From assembly GCF_041714655.1 (NCBI RefSeq), contig NZ_CP168219.1, forward strand, positions 1,984,001 to 2,048,000: 64,000 nt of DNA, in the 5' to 3' direction. The notes under the pieces were generated by a model. It had not been told where the DNA came from, made no database searches, and saw only the letters and a list, made by a program, of their open reading frames with translations. Below, piece by piece: positions 42,008 to 50,449 of this stretch (within the stretch, counting starts at the first letter, position 1; every line of letters begins with the position of its first letter). Position numbers and translations under genes: made by a program. This stretch comes from Pseudoroseicyclus_A sp041714655 (GTDB lineage: Bacteria; Pseudomonadota; Alphaproteobacteria; Rhodobacterales; Rhodobacteraceae).

Positions 42008-42093
42008 TTCGTCACTCCAAATCCGGCGCCCGCAACGGGACGCTCCGATCGGGAGATTACAACGTCGATCCTCTTTGGGAAGGTCAGGAAATC

Positions 42094-43491
42094 CTAGCGC
42101 ACCAGATGCGCGCGGCGCGGGCCGGAGCCGGCCACCGGCGGGCCGGGCACATCGACGCGGCCGTAATGGCTTTCCAGATACTGGCCGGCGCATTCCGCGC
42201 CGATGCTGATGTTCCCGCCGAGCGAGGCATTGCGATTGCTGAACTCGTAGTAGATCCCCGAGGCCGTCATGGCCCCGCCGGGATTGAAATCGGGCGCGAC
42301 GCCAAGCACGTTGTGCGACGACACGGCCTTGCCCCAGCCGCCCATCGACAGCGCCGAGCGGCCGAAGAGGTAGACGGAAAAGGCATCGGCGTCGCACCAG
42401 GCCGAGCGCGGCCCCCAGGTGATGTTGCCGGCGAGCTGGATCCGGTCGGCGAAGACGAAGAAATCCTCGAAATGCAGATCGTTGCCGCCGCCGACGCCGA
42501 GCTGGCCGTTGACGATGAAGGCGACGTTATGCGCCTGCACATTGCCGGCGAACTGCGCGCCGCCGTTGATGACGTAGATCGTGTTGGGCTGCACGTCGCC
42601 GGGCTGGACCGTCCACCAGCCGGATTTGCGCACGATGCGAGCCGGGCCGCCCTCGAACATGAAATCGGGCAGGAGCGGGCCGGAATAGGTGGTGGCGGTG
42701 GAATTCCAGAAGGTGTTCCACATGGTCGTCCAGCGGCTCGACAGCGTCGGCAGGATCACCGGCGCGAGGCTGCGCTCGACCTTGTAGTTCTCCGGCGGCA
42801 CGTTCGAGGGGCTGTAGGGCGCGAGGTAGATCTGGCTGAGGCTCGGCGCCGAGAAGCGTACGCTTTCCTGCAGGTAGTCGTTGCCGCCGGTGGCGACGCC
42901 GCCTTCACCGTGGATGCAGGTATCGCCGTAGAAGGAATTGCCGCCGCCGGTCTGGATATGGCCGGTGGAGAGGAAGGTCGCCGAGGAGCAGGCCGGCCGC
43001 TCGGTGCCGCCCGAGGCGGGCGCCGGCGGGGCGAGCGCCACGGCATTGGCGCCGATCGAGAAGGCCTCCGTGCCGACGAGGCGGAGCAGATAGGTCGACA
43101 GCTCGTTGCCCCGCTCCGCCGTCCGCCGCGGCCAGACGCGCACGGCATCGACCTCCTCGGCCTCGAGCCCGGCAGAGAGGTATTCGACGAATTCCAGGCT
43201 CTCCGGGTCGTAGGTGCCGAATTCCACATCCTCGGCGGCGACCATGCCGCTGTCGCCGAGGTTCATCGCCGCGACGTCGATGGCGGTCTGCCGGGCGGTG
43301 TCGAGATCGTCGAGCCGCGTGGCGGCGGCGAGCGCGGCAGCATCGGCAGCGACCTGCATCCGCGTCTGCTCGCGCCAGCCGTTGGTATAGTCGATGGCCA
43401 GGCCCATCACCATGGACGAGGCGAGGATCACGAAGATCCCCCAGATGCTGGCCGAGCCCTCCTCGGCCCTGAGGAAGCGCTCAGGTGCCAT
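42094..43491 (-). CDS. TadG-like Flp pilus assembly/secreted protein
   Basis: A 465-residue protein with the TadG N-terminus: EEGSASIWGIFVILASSMVM forms the single helix, followed by MQVAADAAALAAATRLDD, the usual Ala-rich start of the periplasmic part. The C-terminal 300 residues are glycine- and asparagine-rich with repeated beta units (NGGAQFAGNVQAHNVAFIVN). No von Willebrand domain is evident. It overlaps the upstream TadE gene by 11 bases. No other tad genes are in the window. Confidence 0.8.
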   Translation of the reverse strand: MAPERFLRAEEGSASIWGIFVILASSMVMGLAIDYTNGWREQTRMQVAADAAALAAATRLDDLDTARQTAIDVAAMNLGDSGMVAAEDVEFGTYDPESLEFVEYLSAGLEAEEVDAVRVWPRRTAERGNELSTYLLRLVGTEAFSIGANAVALAPPAPASGGTERPACSSATFLSTGHIQTGGGNSFYGDTCIHGEGGVATGGNDYLQESVRFSAPSLSQIYLAPYSPSNVPPENYKVERSLAPVILPTLSSRWTTMWNTFWNSTATTYSGPLLPDFMFEGGPARIVRKSGWWTVQPGDVQPNTIYVINGGAQFAGNVQAHNVAFIVNGQLGVGGGNDLHFEDFFVFADRIQLAGNITWGPRSAWCDADAFSVYLFGRSALSMGGWGKAVSSHNVLGVAPDFNPGGAMTASGIYYEFSNRNASLGGNISIGAECAGQYLESHYGRVDVPGPPVAGSGPRRAHLVR

Positions 43492-43894
43492 CGGTTTCCA
43501 CCAGCATCGAGACCTCGGCGACGAGCGTGCCGTCCTTCAGCGCATCGGCGAAGAGCGTGAAGGCGCTGAAGGGCGCCGAGATCGAAGAGGTGACGAAATC
43601 ACCCGTGGTGGTGACCCGCGCCGACAGGCCGCCGACCTCGGCGAAACGCGACGCGAGCTGGCTCTCGGCCTCGGCATCGCTGAGCGCACCGACGGCCACC
43701 TGGCGCGAGGCATCGCGGGCGGCGATGAAGAACTGCGACTGTTTCTGCATCAGCATGGTGGCATCGACGGTCATGCCGAAGATGAAGAAGATGACGGGGA
43801 TCCACAGGACGTACTCGATGGTGACGCTGCCATCCTCGGCAGCGCGCCAGAGGCGAAGCTTCTTGAGACATCGGTCGTAGAGATCAGCCATCAT
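43481..43894 (-). CDS. TadE-like pseudopilin
   Basis: A 137-residue protein with the TadE/TadF signature: a short basic N-terminus, then EDGSVTIEYVLWIPVIFFIF, where the glutamate follows the prepilin cleavage-type site. The rest is a periplasmic domain of about 95 residues. TadE proteins are minor pseudopilins of Flp pili. The start is at one of two adjacent ATGs (43894 or 43891). Coupled to TadG by overlap. Confidence 0.83.
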   Translation of the reverse strand: MMADLYDRCLKKLRLWRAAEDGSVTIEYVLWIPVIFFIFGMTVDATMLMQKQSQFFIAARDASRQVAVGALSDAEAESQLASRFAEVGGLSARVTTTGDFVTSSISAPFSAFTLFADALKDGTLVAEVSMLVETDGT

Positions 43895-44115
43895 GGCCGG
43901 ACGTGCTCCTTTGCGGAACCTGTCTGACGATGTAGGGCCTGTCTCCGGCATGAATGGGGCAGACGAGCGGCAATTCGGGGCCGAAGCTGCCCCACGGCGG
44001 CCTCATTCGGCAGGCGGGCGAAGGACTTGGGCCCTGTCCGGCGGGGAGCGCGGGGGGTGCCGCGCGGGCTCTCGCCCCGGGCCCCAGACGGGCGCAGCCG
44101 GGCCGCGCCTGCCCC

Positions 44116-44144
44116 TTGTCAGCCGGGCACTTGGGCCCTATCTT
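44116..44144 (+). promoter_or_regulatory. Sigma70-type promoter of ssrA
   Basis: TTGTCA (44116-44121), 17-base spacer, TATCTT (44139-44144). The predicted start near 44151 matches the expected 5' end of the tmRNA acceptor piece. The region 43895-44115 shows nothing else clear. Confidence 0.6.
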
Positions 44145-44150
44145 GATCCC

Positions 44151-44460
44151 TGTCCTTCGGGACTATGGACATAAACGCGCTCGTAATAAGCGGATCGGAC
44201 CCGGGGGCGGTACCCGGCGGCTCCACCATAAACCCGTTGTTGGAGGGTAAATGGGGCCGAAACAGGATCGACGAACGTCTAAAGGTGTGGCTTTGTCCCG
44301 GTGAGGTACCACCGTTATCGGTCCGTAAAGCATAGTTGCCAACAACAATCGTGCTCCGATCGCCCTGGCTGCCTAAGCAGTCCGGAAGATCGAAATCTAA
44401 GCCCTTGCGCCTAGCAGCGTAAGGCGGGGTTCGCAGGCACCTGGCAACAGAAGCCTGCAC
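44151..44460 (+). ncRNA. ssrA: tmRNA, permuted two-piece form
   Basis: tmRNA rescues stalled ribosomes by acting as tRNA-Ala and then as a short message. The gene is circularly permuted as in alphaproteobacteria: the acceptor piece comes first (about 44151-44228, T-arm CCGGG-GGCGGTA-CCCGG, ending GGCTCCACCA), then a ~24-base spacer, then the coding piece starting GGGGCCGAAACAGGATCGAC at 44253. GGGGCC pairs with GGCTCC to form the acceptor stem. The tag frame GCC...TAA at 44338-44376 encodes ANNNRAPIALAA. The 3' part contains the CACCTGGCAACAGAAG stretch inside a GCAGGC/GCCTGC hairpin. The exact 3' end is approximate. Confidence 0.92.
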
Positions 44461-44488
44461 TTCCCCCCCCTCTTCCGACGGCCTGACA

Positions 44489-44510
44489 ACGAATGTCGCG
44501 CGACGTTCGT
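44489..44510. other. Near-perfect palindrome after ssrA
   Basis: ACGAATGTCGCGCGACGTTCGT is a 22-base palindrome with one T/G mismatch. It lies between ssrA and the 3' end of the convergent EamA gene and may form a terminator-like hairpin, although it lacks a T-run. Confidence 0.4.
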
Positions 44511-44537
44511 GCACGGAACTTGATTGAGTTCCGCGCC

Positions 44538-45437
44538 TCAGGCCTCGGGCGGCGGTAAGGGTTTGCGGCGGTTGATCAAGACGATGCCGAGCGCCACCAG
44601 CGCCAGCGCCGCGAAGAGCCGCCAGCTCAGGTGATCCCCCAGCACCAGCCAGCCGAGCCCCACCGAGAAGACCGGCGCGAGGAACGAGAAGCTGGCAACG
44701 CCCCCGGCCGGGTAGATCGACAGGAGCCACAGCCAGAAGATGAAGCCGAAGCTCACCACCACGACGATCTGGAAGGCGATGCCGATGAGGTGCACCGGCT
44801 CGAACTCGCGGATGAGCGGGCCGAAGAACGGCGCGAGGAGAAGGAGGATCGGGGCGGAGACCAGGACCTGCCATAGGAGCTGCCCCTCGGGGCGAAGCTC
44901 CCTCAACGGCGAGTGCTTGGCGATGAGCAGCGTCACCGCCCAGCCGATGGCGCCGGCGATGGCGCAGAGGTCCCCCGCGAGGCTCGCCGCCTGCCTGCCC
45001 CGCTCGGCCAGCGCCAGCACCATGCCGCCCATCGCACAGGCGAGCCCCAGCGCGGCGGCGCCGGTGATGCGCTCCGTCCCGAGCACGAAATGCCCGATGA
45101 GCAGCGTCCAGACCGGCATGGAATAGAAGAGGATCGAGGTCCGGGTGACGTTGGTGAGGTCGAGCGCGAGGAAGAGCGCCATGAACTCGAAGGCGAAGAC
45201 CACGCCGCAGATCGCTCCGGCCAGCGCCACCCGGCCCTGCCCGAGGCGGATGGGCCTGCCCCTCAGGCGGAAGAAGGCCCAGATGCAGAGCGCGGCGCCA
45301 AGCGAGCGGATTCCGGCGAAGAAGACCGGCTGGATGCCCTCGTAGGTCAGCTTCGTCACGACCTGGTTTATGGCCAGGAGCAGCGAGAAGCCGACGAGTG
45401 CCGCCGCGCCGAAGGCGTCGATCCGGTCCTTCTTCAT
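44538..45437 (-). CDS. EamA/DMT-family transporter
   Basis: A 299-residue inner-membrane protein with ten predicted helices as two EamA repeats. Landmarks are LLLAINQVVTKLTYEGIQPVFF, FYSMPVWTLLIGHFVLGTER and the second-repeat equivalent SFLAPVFSVGLGWLVLGDH. Members export amino acids or other metabolites; the substrate is unknown. The gene is single and 34 bases downstream of the cyclophilin pair. Confidence 0.9.
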   Translation of the reverse strand: MKKDRIDAFGAAALVGFSLLLAINQVVTKLTYEGIQPVFFAGIRSLGAALCIWAFFRLRGRPIRLGQGRVALAGAICGVVFAFEFMALFLALDLTNVTRTSILFYSMPVWTLLIGHFVLGTERITGAAALGLACAMGGMVLALAERGRQAASLAGDLCAIAGAIGWAVTLLIAKHSPLRELRPEGQLLWQVLVSAPILLLLAPFFGPLIREFEPVHLIGIAFQIVVVVSFGFIFWLWLLSIYPAGGVASFSFLAPVFSVGLGWLVLGDHLSWRLFAALALVALGIVLINRRKPLPPPEA

Positions 45438-45471
45438 GGCGCGGCGGCTCTTTTCCTTGCAAGTCCGAGGT

Positions 45472-46026
45472 TTACTCGGTGACGGTCACGCTGGCCATCA
45501 CGTCGGGCTGGCCGACGACGGCGCCGTTGGCGCCAGTGCCGCGCTTGATGGCGTCGAGCACGTCGAGCCCTTCGGTCACTTCGCCCACGATCGTGTAGGC
45601 GCCGTCGAGATGCGGCGCCGGGGCGAACATGATGAAGAACTGCGAGTTGGCGCTGTCCGGGCTCTGCGAGCGGGCCATGCCGACGACGCCGCGCTCGAAG
45701 CTGCGCGCATCGGTGAACTCGGCCGGCAGATCGGGGAAGTCCGAGCCGCCCATGCCGGCCCGCGACATGTCGCCCCCGGCCTTGCCGTATTGCACGTCGC
45801 CCGTCTGCGCCATGAAGCCGTCGATGACGCGGTGGAAGACCACGCCGTCATAGGCGCCCTGGGCGGCCAGCGTCGTCAGCCGCTCGGCATGGGCCGGGGC
45901 GGTGTCCTCGAAGAGCTCGATATGGATCACACCATTGGCTTCGCCCTCGACCTCGATGTCGAGGCCGGCGGCGAAGGCGGGGCCGGCGGCGAGCGCCGCC
46001 ACGGAGGCGAGAAGGAGATTACGCAT
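45472..46026 (-). CDS. Periplasmic peptidyl-prolyl isomerase (cyclophilin)
   Basis: A 184-residue cyclophilin with a signal peptide (ending AFAA before GLDIEV), so it folds proteins in the periplasm. The catalytic region VVFHRVIDGFMAQTGD and the binding-pocket stretch MARSQSPDSANSQFFIMFAP are complete. Its first 8 bases overlap the end of the cytoplasmic cyclophilin gene, suggesting a duplication with divergent targeting. Confidence 0.92.
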   Translation of the reverse strand: MRNLLLASVAALAAGPAFAAGLDIEVEGEANGVIHIELFEDTAPAHAERLTTLAAQGAYDGVVFHRVIDGFMAQTGDVQYGKAGGDMSRAGMGGSDFPDLPAEFTDARSFERGVVGMARSQSPDSANSQFFIMFAPAPHLDGAYTIVGEVTEGLDVLDAIKRGTGANGAVVGQPDVMASVTVTE

Positions 46027-46525
46027 CGGAGGCCACCTTGACGGAGATCATGCGGTCGGGGCTGGCAGGCGGCTCGCCCCGGGTGATGGCATCCACATGC
46101 TCCATCCCGTCGATGACCCGGCCGTAGACCGTGTACTGGCGGTTGAGGAAGTGGTTGTCGGAAAAGTTGATGAAGAACTGGCTGTTGGCCGAATCCGGGC
46201 TCGCCGAGCGGGCAGCGCCGAGCGTGCCCCGGTCATGCGGGACGCCCGAGAATTCCGCCGGCAGGTCCGGCAGGTCCGAGCCGCCGCGGCCGGCCATGTT
46301 GATGTTGAAGTCCTTCTCCATGTTGCCATGGGCGACGTCGCCGGTCTGGGCCATGAAACCCTCGATGACGCGGTGGAACGCGACGTTGTCATAGGCGCCG
46401 GCGCGGGCCAGCTCCTTCATGCGCGCCACATGCTTGGGCGCGACGTCCGGCAGGAGCTCGATGGCGACGGTGCCGCCCTTCAGCTCCATCAGGATGGTGT
46501 TCTCCGGGTCTTTGATCTCGGCCAT
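46019..46525 (-). CDS. ppiB: Cytoplasmic peptidyl-prolyl isomerase (cyclophilin B type)
   Basis: A 168-residue cyclophilin without a signal peptide. NVAFHRVIEGFMAQTGD, GGSDLPDLPAEFS and ARSASPDSANSQFFINFSDN are the active-site and substrate-groove motifs. The start has a GGAAAGGAA-type site. It is divergent from pgk and translationally linked to the periplasmic homologue downstream. Confidence 0.93.
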   Translation of the reverse strand: MAEIKDPENTILMELKGGTVAIELLPDVAPKHVARMKELARAGAYDNVAFHRVIEGFMAQTGDVAHGNMEKDFNINMAGRGGSDLPDLPAEFSGVPHDRGTLGAARSASPDSANSQFFINFSDNHFLNRQYTVYGRVIDGMEHVDAITRGEPPASPDRMISVKVASDA

Positions 46526-46649
46526 GGGCCTTCCTTTCCGTTCTTTTGCGGCGGACGCTATGCGGCTTCCGGCCGAATGCCAAGGCGCGCCTTGACGCCA
46601 TGGGCGGGGGGGGCCACCAAAAGGGCGAACAAGAATTCGGGAGGCCGCG

Positions 46650-47837
46650 ATGGCTTGGACAGCGCTCGAGCAGATGGATCTGAAGGGCAAGCGCGTTCTG
46701 ACGCGCGTCGACATCAACGTGCCGATGGAGGGCGGCCGCGTCACCGACATGAGCCGCATCGACCGGATCGTGCCGACGGTGAAGGCGATCCTCGCCAAGG
46801 GCGGCAAGCCGGTGCTCCTCGCCCATTTCGGCCGGCCGAAGGGCAAGGTGGTGGCGGAGATGTCGCTCAGCCATGTCCGCCCGGCGCTGGAAGGCGCGCT
46901 CGGCGTGCCGGTGCGCTTCGCCGAGGATTGCGTGGGCCCCGCCGCCGAGGAGGCCGCCGCGGCCCTGCCCTCCGGCGAGGTGCTGCTCCTCGAGAACACC
47001 CGCTTCCATCCGGGCGAGGAGAAGAACGCCCCCGAGCTCGCCGCCGCCATGGCGAAGCTGGGCGATGTCTATTGCAACGATGCCTTCTCGGCCGCCCACC
47101 GCGCCCATGCCTCCACCGAAGGGCTCGCGCATCTGCTGCCCGCCTGCGCCGGCCTTCTGATGGCCGAGGAGCTGACGGCGCTCGACAAGGCGCTCGGCAA
47201 TCCGGCGCGACCGGTGATGGCCATCGTCGGCGGCGCGAAGGTCTCGACCAAGCTCGACCTCCTCGGCAATCTCGTCGCCAAGGTCGACACGCTGGTGATC
47301 GGCGGCGGCATGGCCAATACCTTCCTCGCCGCCAAGGGGATCGGCGTCGGCAAATCCCTTTGCGAGCATGACCTTGCCGAGACGGCGCGCGAGATCATGG
47401 ACAAGGCCGAGGCCGCCGGCTGCAAGATCCTCCTGCCCGAGGACGTCGTGGTGGCGCGCGAGTTCAAGGCCCATGCCGAGAGCCGTATCGTCCATGCCGA
47501 CGACTGCCCGGAGGACATGATGATCCTCGACGCCGGCCCCATCGCCGTCGCCGCCATCGCCACCGCCCTCGGCCGCAGCCGCACGCTGATCTGGAACGGC
47601 CCGCTCGGCGCCTTCGAGATCCCGCCCTTCGATTCTGCCACCAAATCCTCCGCCCAGATCGCCGGCAAGCTGACCGTCAACGACGGGCTCGTCTCGGTCG
47701 CCGGCGGCGGCGACACCGTCTCGGCCCTGAAACAGGCCGGCGCGGCGGAGGAGTTCACCTATATCTCCACCGCCGGCGGGGCCTTCCTCGAATGGATGGA
47801 GGGCAAGGAGCTGCCCGGGGTGGCGGCCCTCGGCTGA
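46650..47837 (+). CDS. pgk: Phosphoglycerate kinase
   Basis: Transfers phosphate from 1,3-bisphosphoglycerate to ADP in glycolysis. The 395-residue protein has the substrate motif RVDINVPMEGGRVTDMSRI, AHFGRPKGK, the hinge lysine in VGGAKVSTKLDLL and the nucleotide site GGGDTVSALKQAG. GGGAGG lies before the ATG. It is followed 88 bases later by the aldolase gene, a common glycolytic pairing. Confidence 0.96.
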   Translation: MAWTALEQMDLKGKRVLTRVDINVPMEGGRVTDMSRIDRIVPTVKAILAKGGKPVLLAHFGRPKGKVVAEMSLSHVRPALEGALGVPVRFAEDCVGPAAEEAAAALPSGEVLLLENTRFHPGEEKNAPELAAAMAKLGDVYCNDAFSAAHRAHASTEGLAHLLPACAGLLMAEELTALDKALGNPARPVMAIVGGAKVSTKLDLLGNLVAKVDTLVIGGGMANTFLAAKGIGVGKSLCEHDLAETAREIMDKAEAAGCKILLPEDVVVAREFKAHAESRIVHADDCPEDMMILDAGPIAVAAIATALGRSRTLIWNGPLGAFEIPPFDSATKSSAQIAGKLTVNDGLVSVAGGGDTVSALKQAGAAEEFTYISTAGGAFLEWMEGKELPGVAALG

Positions 47838-47925
47838 GCCCGATGAAACAGGCTGGTGGCGATAACAGAATTGCACCCCACGGGCCCGGCCTCTATCCGG
47901 GAGGGCGACAAGGAGGACCGAAGAC

Positions 47926-48855
47926 ATGGCCATGACCCAGATCGTGCGCGATATCCTGGCGAAATACGAAGGCGAGACCCCCGGCGTGAAGGGCAACCTG
48001 GCGCGGATGCTGATGCAGGGGCGGCTCGGCGGCACCGGCAAGATGATCATCCTGCCGGTGGACCAGGGGTTCGAGCACGGGCCCGCCCGGAGCTTCGCCC
48101 CCAACCCGCCCGCCTATGACCCGCATTACCACTACCAGCTCGCCATCGACGCCGGCCTCTCGGCCTATGCGGCGCCGCTGGGGCCGCTCGAGGCCGGGGC
48201 CGACACCTTCGCCGGGCAGATCCCGACGATCCTGAAGGTGAACTCCGCCAACAGCCTGATGTCCGGCACCGCCGGCAAGAACCAGGCGATCACGGCCGGC
48301 GTGGACGATGCGCTCCGCCTCGGCTGCGCCGCCATCGGCTTCACGATCTACCCCGGCTCCGACATGGCGCTCGACATGTTCGAGGAGATCTCAGAAATGC
48401 GCCGCGAGGCGGCCGCCGCCGGCATCGCCACGGTGATCTGGAGCTATCCGCGCGGCGAGGCGATCAGCAAGGAGGGCGAGACGGCGATCGACATCGCCGC
48501 CTATGCCACCCATATCGCCGCGCTTCTCGGCGCGCATATCATCAAGGTGAAGCTGTCGACGGATCACCTCGAGCTCGCCGAGGCGAAGAAGGTCTACGAG
48601 GCCGAGGGGATCGACATCTCCACCCAGACGGCGCGGGTGAAGGATTGCGTCAACTCCGCCTTCGGCGGGCGGCGGATCATCGTCTTCTCCGGCGGCGCCA
48701 AGAAGGGCGGCGACTCGGTGCTCGACGATGCCCGCGCCATCCGTGATGGCGGCGGCAACGGCTCGATCATCGGGCGGAACTGCTTCCAGCGGCCGCGGGA
48801 CGAGGCCATGCGGCTTCTCGACCAGATGGTCGACATCTACCTGGGCAACGACTGA
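47926..48855 (+). CDS. fbaB: Fructose-bisphosphate aldolase, class I (DhnA/FbaB type)
   Basis: A 309-residue Schiff-base aldolase of the archaeal/bacterial DhnA type. The Schiff-base lysine is in HIIKVKLST, the phosphate site in RIIVFSGGAKKGGDSV and GNGSIIGRNCFQRP, and the N-terminal ILPVDQGFEHGPARSF is characteristic. It follows pgk in the same direction. Its stop overlaps the next gene's ATG (TGATG). Confidence 0.93.
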   Translation: MAMTQIVRDILAKYEGETPGVKGNLARMLMQGRLGGTGKMIILPVDQGFEHGPARSFAPNPPAYDPHYHYQLAIDAGLSAYAAPLGPLEAGADTFAGQIPTILKVNSANSLMSGTAGKNQAITAGVDDALRLGCAAIGFTIYPGSDMALDMFEEISEMRREAAAAGIATVIWSYPRGEAISKEGETAIDIAAYATHIAALLGAHIIKVKLSTDHLELAEAKKVYEAEGIDISTQTARVKDCVNSAFGGRRIIVFSGGAKKGGDSVLDDARAIRDGGGNGSIIGRNCFQRPRDEAMRLLDQMVDIYLGND

Positions 48856-49502
48856 TGACCCGGGGCGCGCTCCTCCTCAGTGGGGCGCTCGCCCTGCCCC
48901 TCCTCCTCGCGGCCTGCGCGGAGGAGGCCGCCGCCCCGGCGGCGCCCGAGGGCGCCGAGGTCGCGCCTGCGGAGGACTCCGCCGAGCAGGTGGTGCTTCT
49001 GGAGCCCGGCCTCGGCACGCTCGGCCCCGGCGACGACTGGGAGCCGAGCCTGATGGGCACGCTCAGCGGCACCATCGAGGCGGTGCCGGTCATGTACCAG
49101 ACCTGGGACTTCTCCGTCGGCGCCTTCGACGCCTCGGCGCAGTTCCGCAGCTACCCCAACCTTCATCTCAACATCGGCGCCTATCCCGAAGGCATTTGGG
49201 ACGACCCGGCGAATACGCTGGTGATCCGGGCCGACCTGGCCAGCCTCTCGGCCGGCCGCACGGGCCCCGCCACCGTCACGCTCAACGGCGAGAATTTCGG
49301 CGAGCCGCTGCTGACCGTCCCGGCGGAGGTGGAGATCCTCAGCCTCACCCGCGGCGCGCCCGGCTCGGATTACGGCACGGCCTATGGCGACCTGACCGCC
49401 AGCGTCTCGGCCCCCGATTTCTGCCCCTCGCTCGGCACCCCGCCCTGCAGCGGCGGGCTGCAACTGACGGTGGAGACGAGGGTCCAGTACGACGTGCCCT
49501 GA
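48855..49502 (+). CDS. Lipoprotein of unknown function, 215 aa
   Basis: Not recognised. A lipoprotein signal ends in lipobox LLAAC (Cys at residue 21), followed by an Ala/Pro/Glu-rich linker of about 30 residues. The folded part (residues ~55-215) is beta-rich (YPNLHLNIGAYPEGIW, GPATVTLNGENFGEPLLTV). It is translationally coupled to the aldolase gene although no functional link is apparent. Confidence 0.72.
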   Translation: MTRGALLLSGALALPLLLAACAEEAAAPAAPEGAEVAPAEDSAEQVVLLEPGLGTLGPGDDWEPSLMGTLSGTIEAVPVMYQTWDFSVGAFDASAQFRSYPNLHLNIGAYPEGIWDDPANTLVIRADLASLSAGRTGPATVTLNGENFGEPLLTVPAEVEILSLTRGAPGSDYGTAYGDLTASVSAPDFCPSLGTPPCSGGLQLTVETRVQYDVP

Positions 49503-49521
49503 GGCACGTGGGGGCGTGCCA

Positions 49522-49896
49522 TCACGGCAGGTCGCGGCATCCTTCGACGTCGAAGATGTCGCTATGGGTGAAATCGTCCTGCAGGCCCTCGGTCTCGAGC
49601 ACCACCCGCTCCGGCGCAAGCGGCGCGCCCTCGAGCGTCAGGCGATAGCGATCGAGGTCGCCTTTCATCTCCATCGCGCAGGTCGTCTCGCAGACGAAGA
49701 GATAGGGCAGATCGTCGCCGTACTCCGTCCGCGCCTCGAGCACGATCGAATGAACGAAGTCTTCGTAATGGAAGATGCGCAGCTCGGCCGAGGCGAGGCC
49801 CGACTTCTCGTTCGGCGTGAGCGTGCAGGCCGTGACATCGGCCATGGCCGGCGTGGCGGCGAGCGCGCCGCAAAGGACCATCCATCGGGGTCGCAT
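49522..49896 (-). CDS. Secreted hypothetical protein, 124 aa
   Basis: A small exported protein: the ATG at 49896 gives MRPRWMVLCGALAATPAMA as a signal peptide, whereas longer readings are Arg/Gly-rich. The mature part has four cysteines (TACTL, CETTC, EGC), likely two disulfides, and an acidic C-terminus. Family unknown. It is convergent with the lipoprotein gene. Confidence 0.7.
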   Translation of the reverse strand: MRPRWMVLCGALAATPAMADVTACTLTPNEKSGLASAELRIFHYEDFVHSIVLEARTEYGDDLPYLFVCETTCAMEMKGDLDRYRLTLEGAPLAPERVVLETEGLQDDFTHSDIFDVEGCRDLP

Positions 49897-50143
49897 GTCT
49901 CGTGCCACTCGTGACTTCCGCAAGGGCATCCTAGCGGCGGGCGCCAGTTGAAAGCCAGTCTTTTCATCCGGCAGCCCCCGGCGGCTTGTCCCACGCCCCT
50001 CCCGGCCGGAACGACCGCCCCCTATGGCATTTCCGCCGCGCCCCGGGCGCCCGCGCCCCCGGCCCTCTTGCTCCCACGGCCCGGCCCCATATCCTGACCC
50101 GCACGCGCCGCCCGCCAAGAGGCGGCCCCCGAGGAGCAGTCCG

Positions 50144-50443
50144 TTGATCCGCATGAGCCGTCCGCCGCTGGCGCCCGTCGTCTACAGCTCCGCCATGGTG
50201 CTCCTGGCGGTCTATTTCATGTTCGCCGCCGTCCAGGGCGACTACGGACTCTTCCGCCGCGCCGAGGTCGAGGCGGAGGAGCGGGCGCTGCAGGAGCAGC
50301 TCGCGACGCTCGAGGCCGAGGTGGCGAAGATGGAGAACCTCACCCATCGCCTGTCCGACGATTACCTCGACCTCGATCTGCTCGACGAGCGCGCCCGCGA
50401 CGTGCTGGGCTATATCCGCTCCGACGAGCTCATCATCCGCTGA
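50144..50443 (+). CDS. ftsB: Septum formation initiator / FtsB-like cell division protein
   Basis: A 99-residue bitopic protein: a short N-terminus, one helix (VYSSAMVLLAVYFMFAAVQG) and a periplasmic coiled coil (EAEERALQEQLATLEAEVAK) ending LDLDLLDERARDVLGYI. This is the FtsB/DivIC family that links early and late division proteins with FtsL and FtsQ. GAGGAG lies 7 bases before TTG 50144, which therefore looks like the true start; ATG 50153 is the alternative. In alphaproteobacteria ftsB commonly precedes pdhA, as here after an inserted copper cassette. Confidence 0.87.
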   Translation: MIRMSRPPLAPVVYSSAMVLLAVYFMFAAVQGDYGLFRRAEVEAEERALQEQLATLEAEVAKMENLTHRLSDDYLDLDLLDERARDVLGYIRSDELIIR

Positions 50444-50449
50444 CCCGCC

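Noticed and set aside
44401..44460. A tRNA-like GGGTTCGCAGG sequence
   Set aside because: It belongs to the 3' part of the tmRNA coding piece; no cloverleaf can be drawn there.
46604..46614. G-run upstream of pgk as a regulatory quadruplex
   Set aside because: A single G-tract without four spaced runs does not support a quadruplex.
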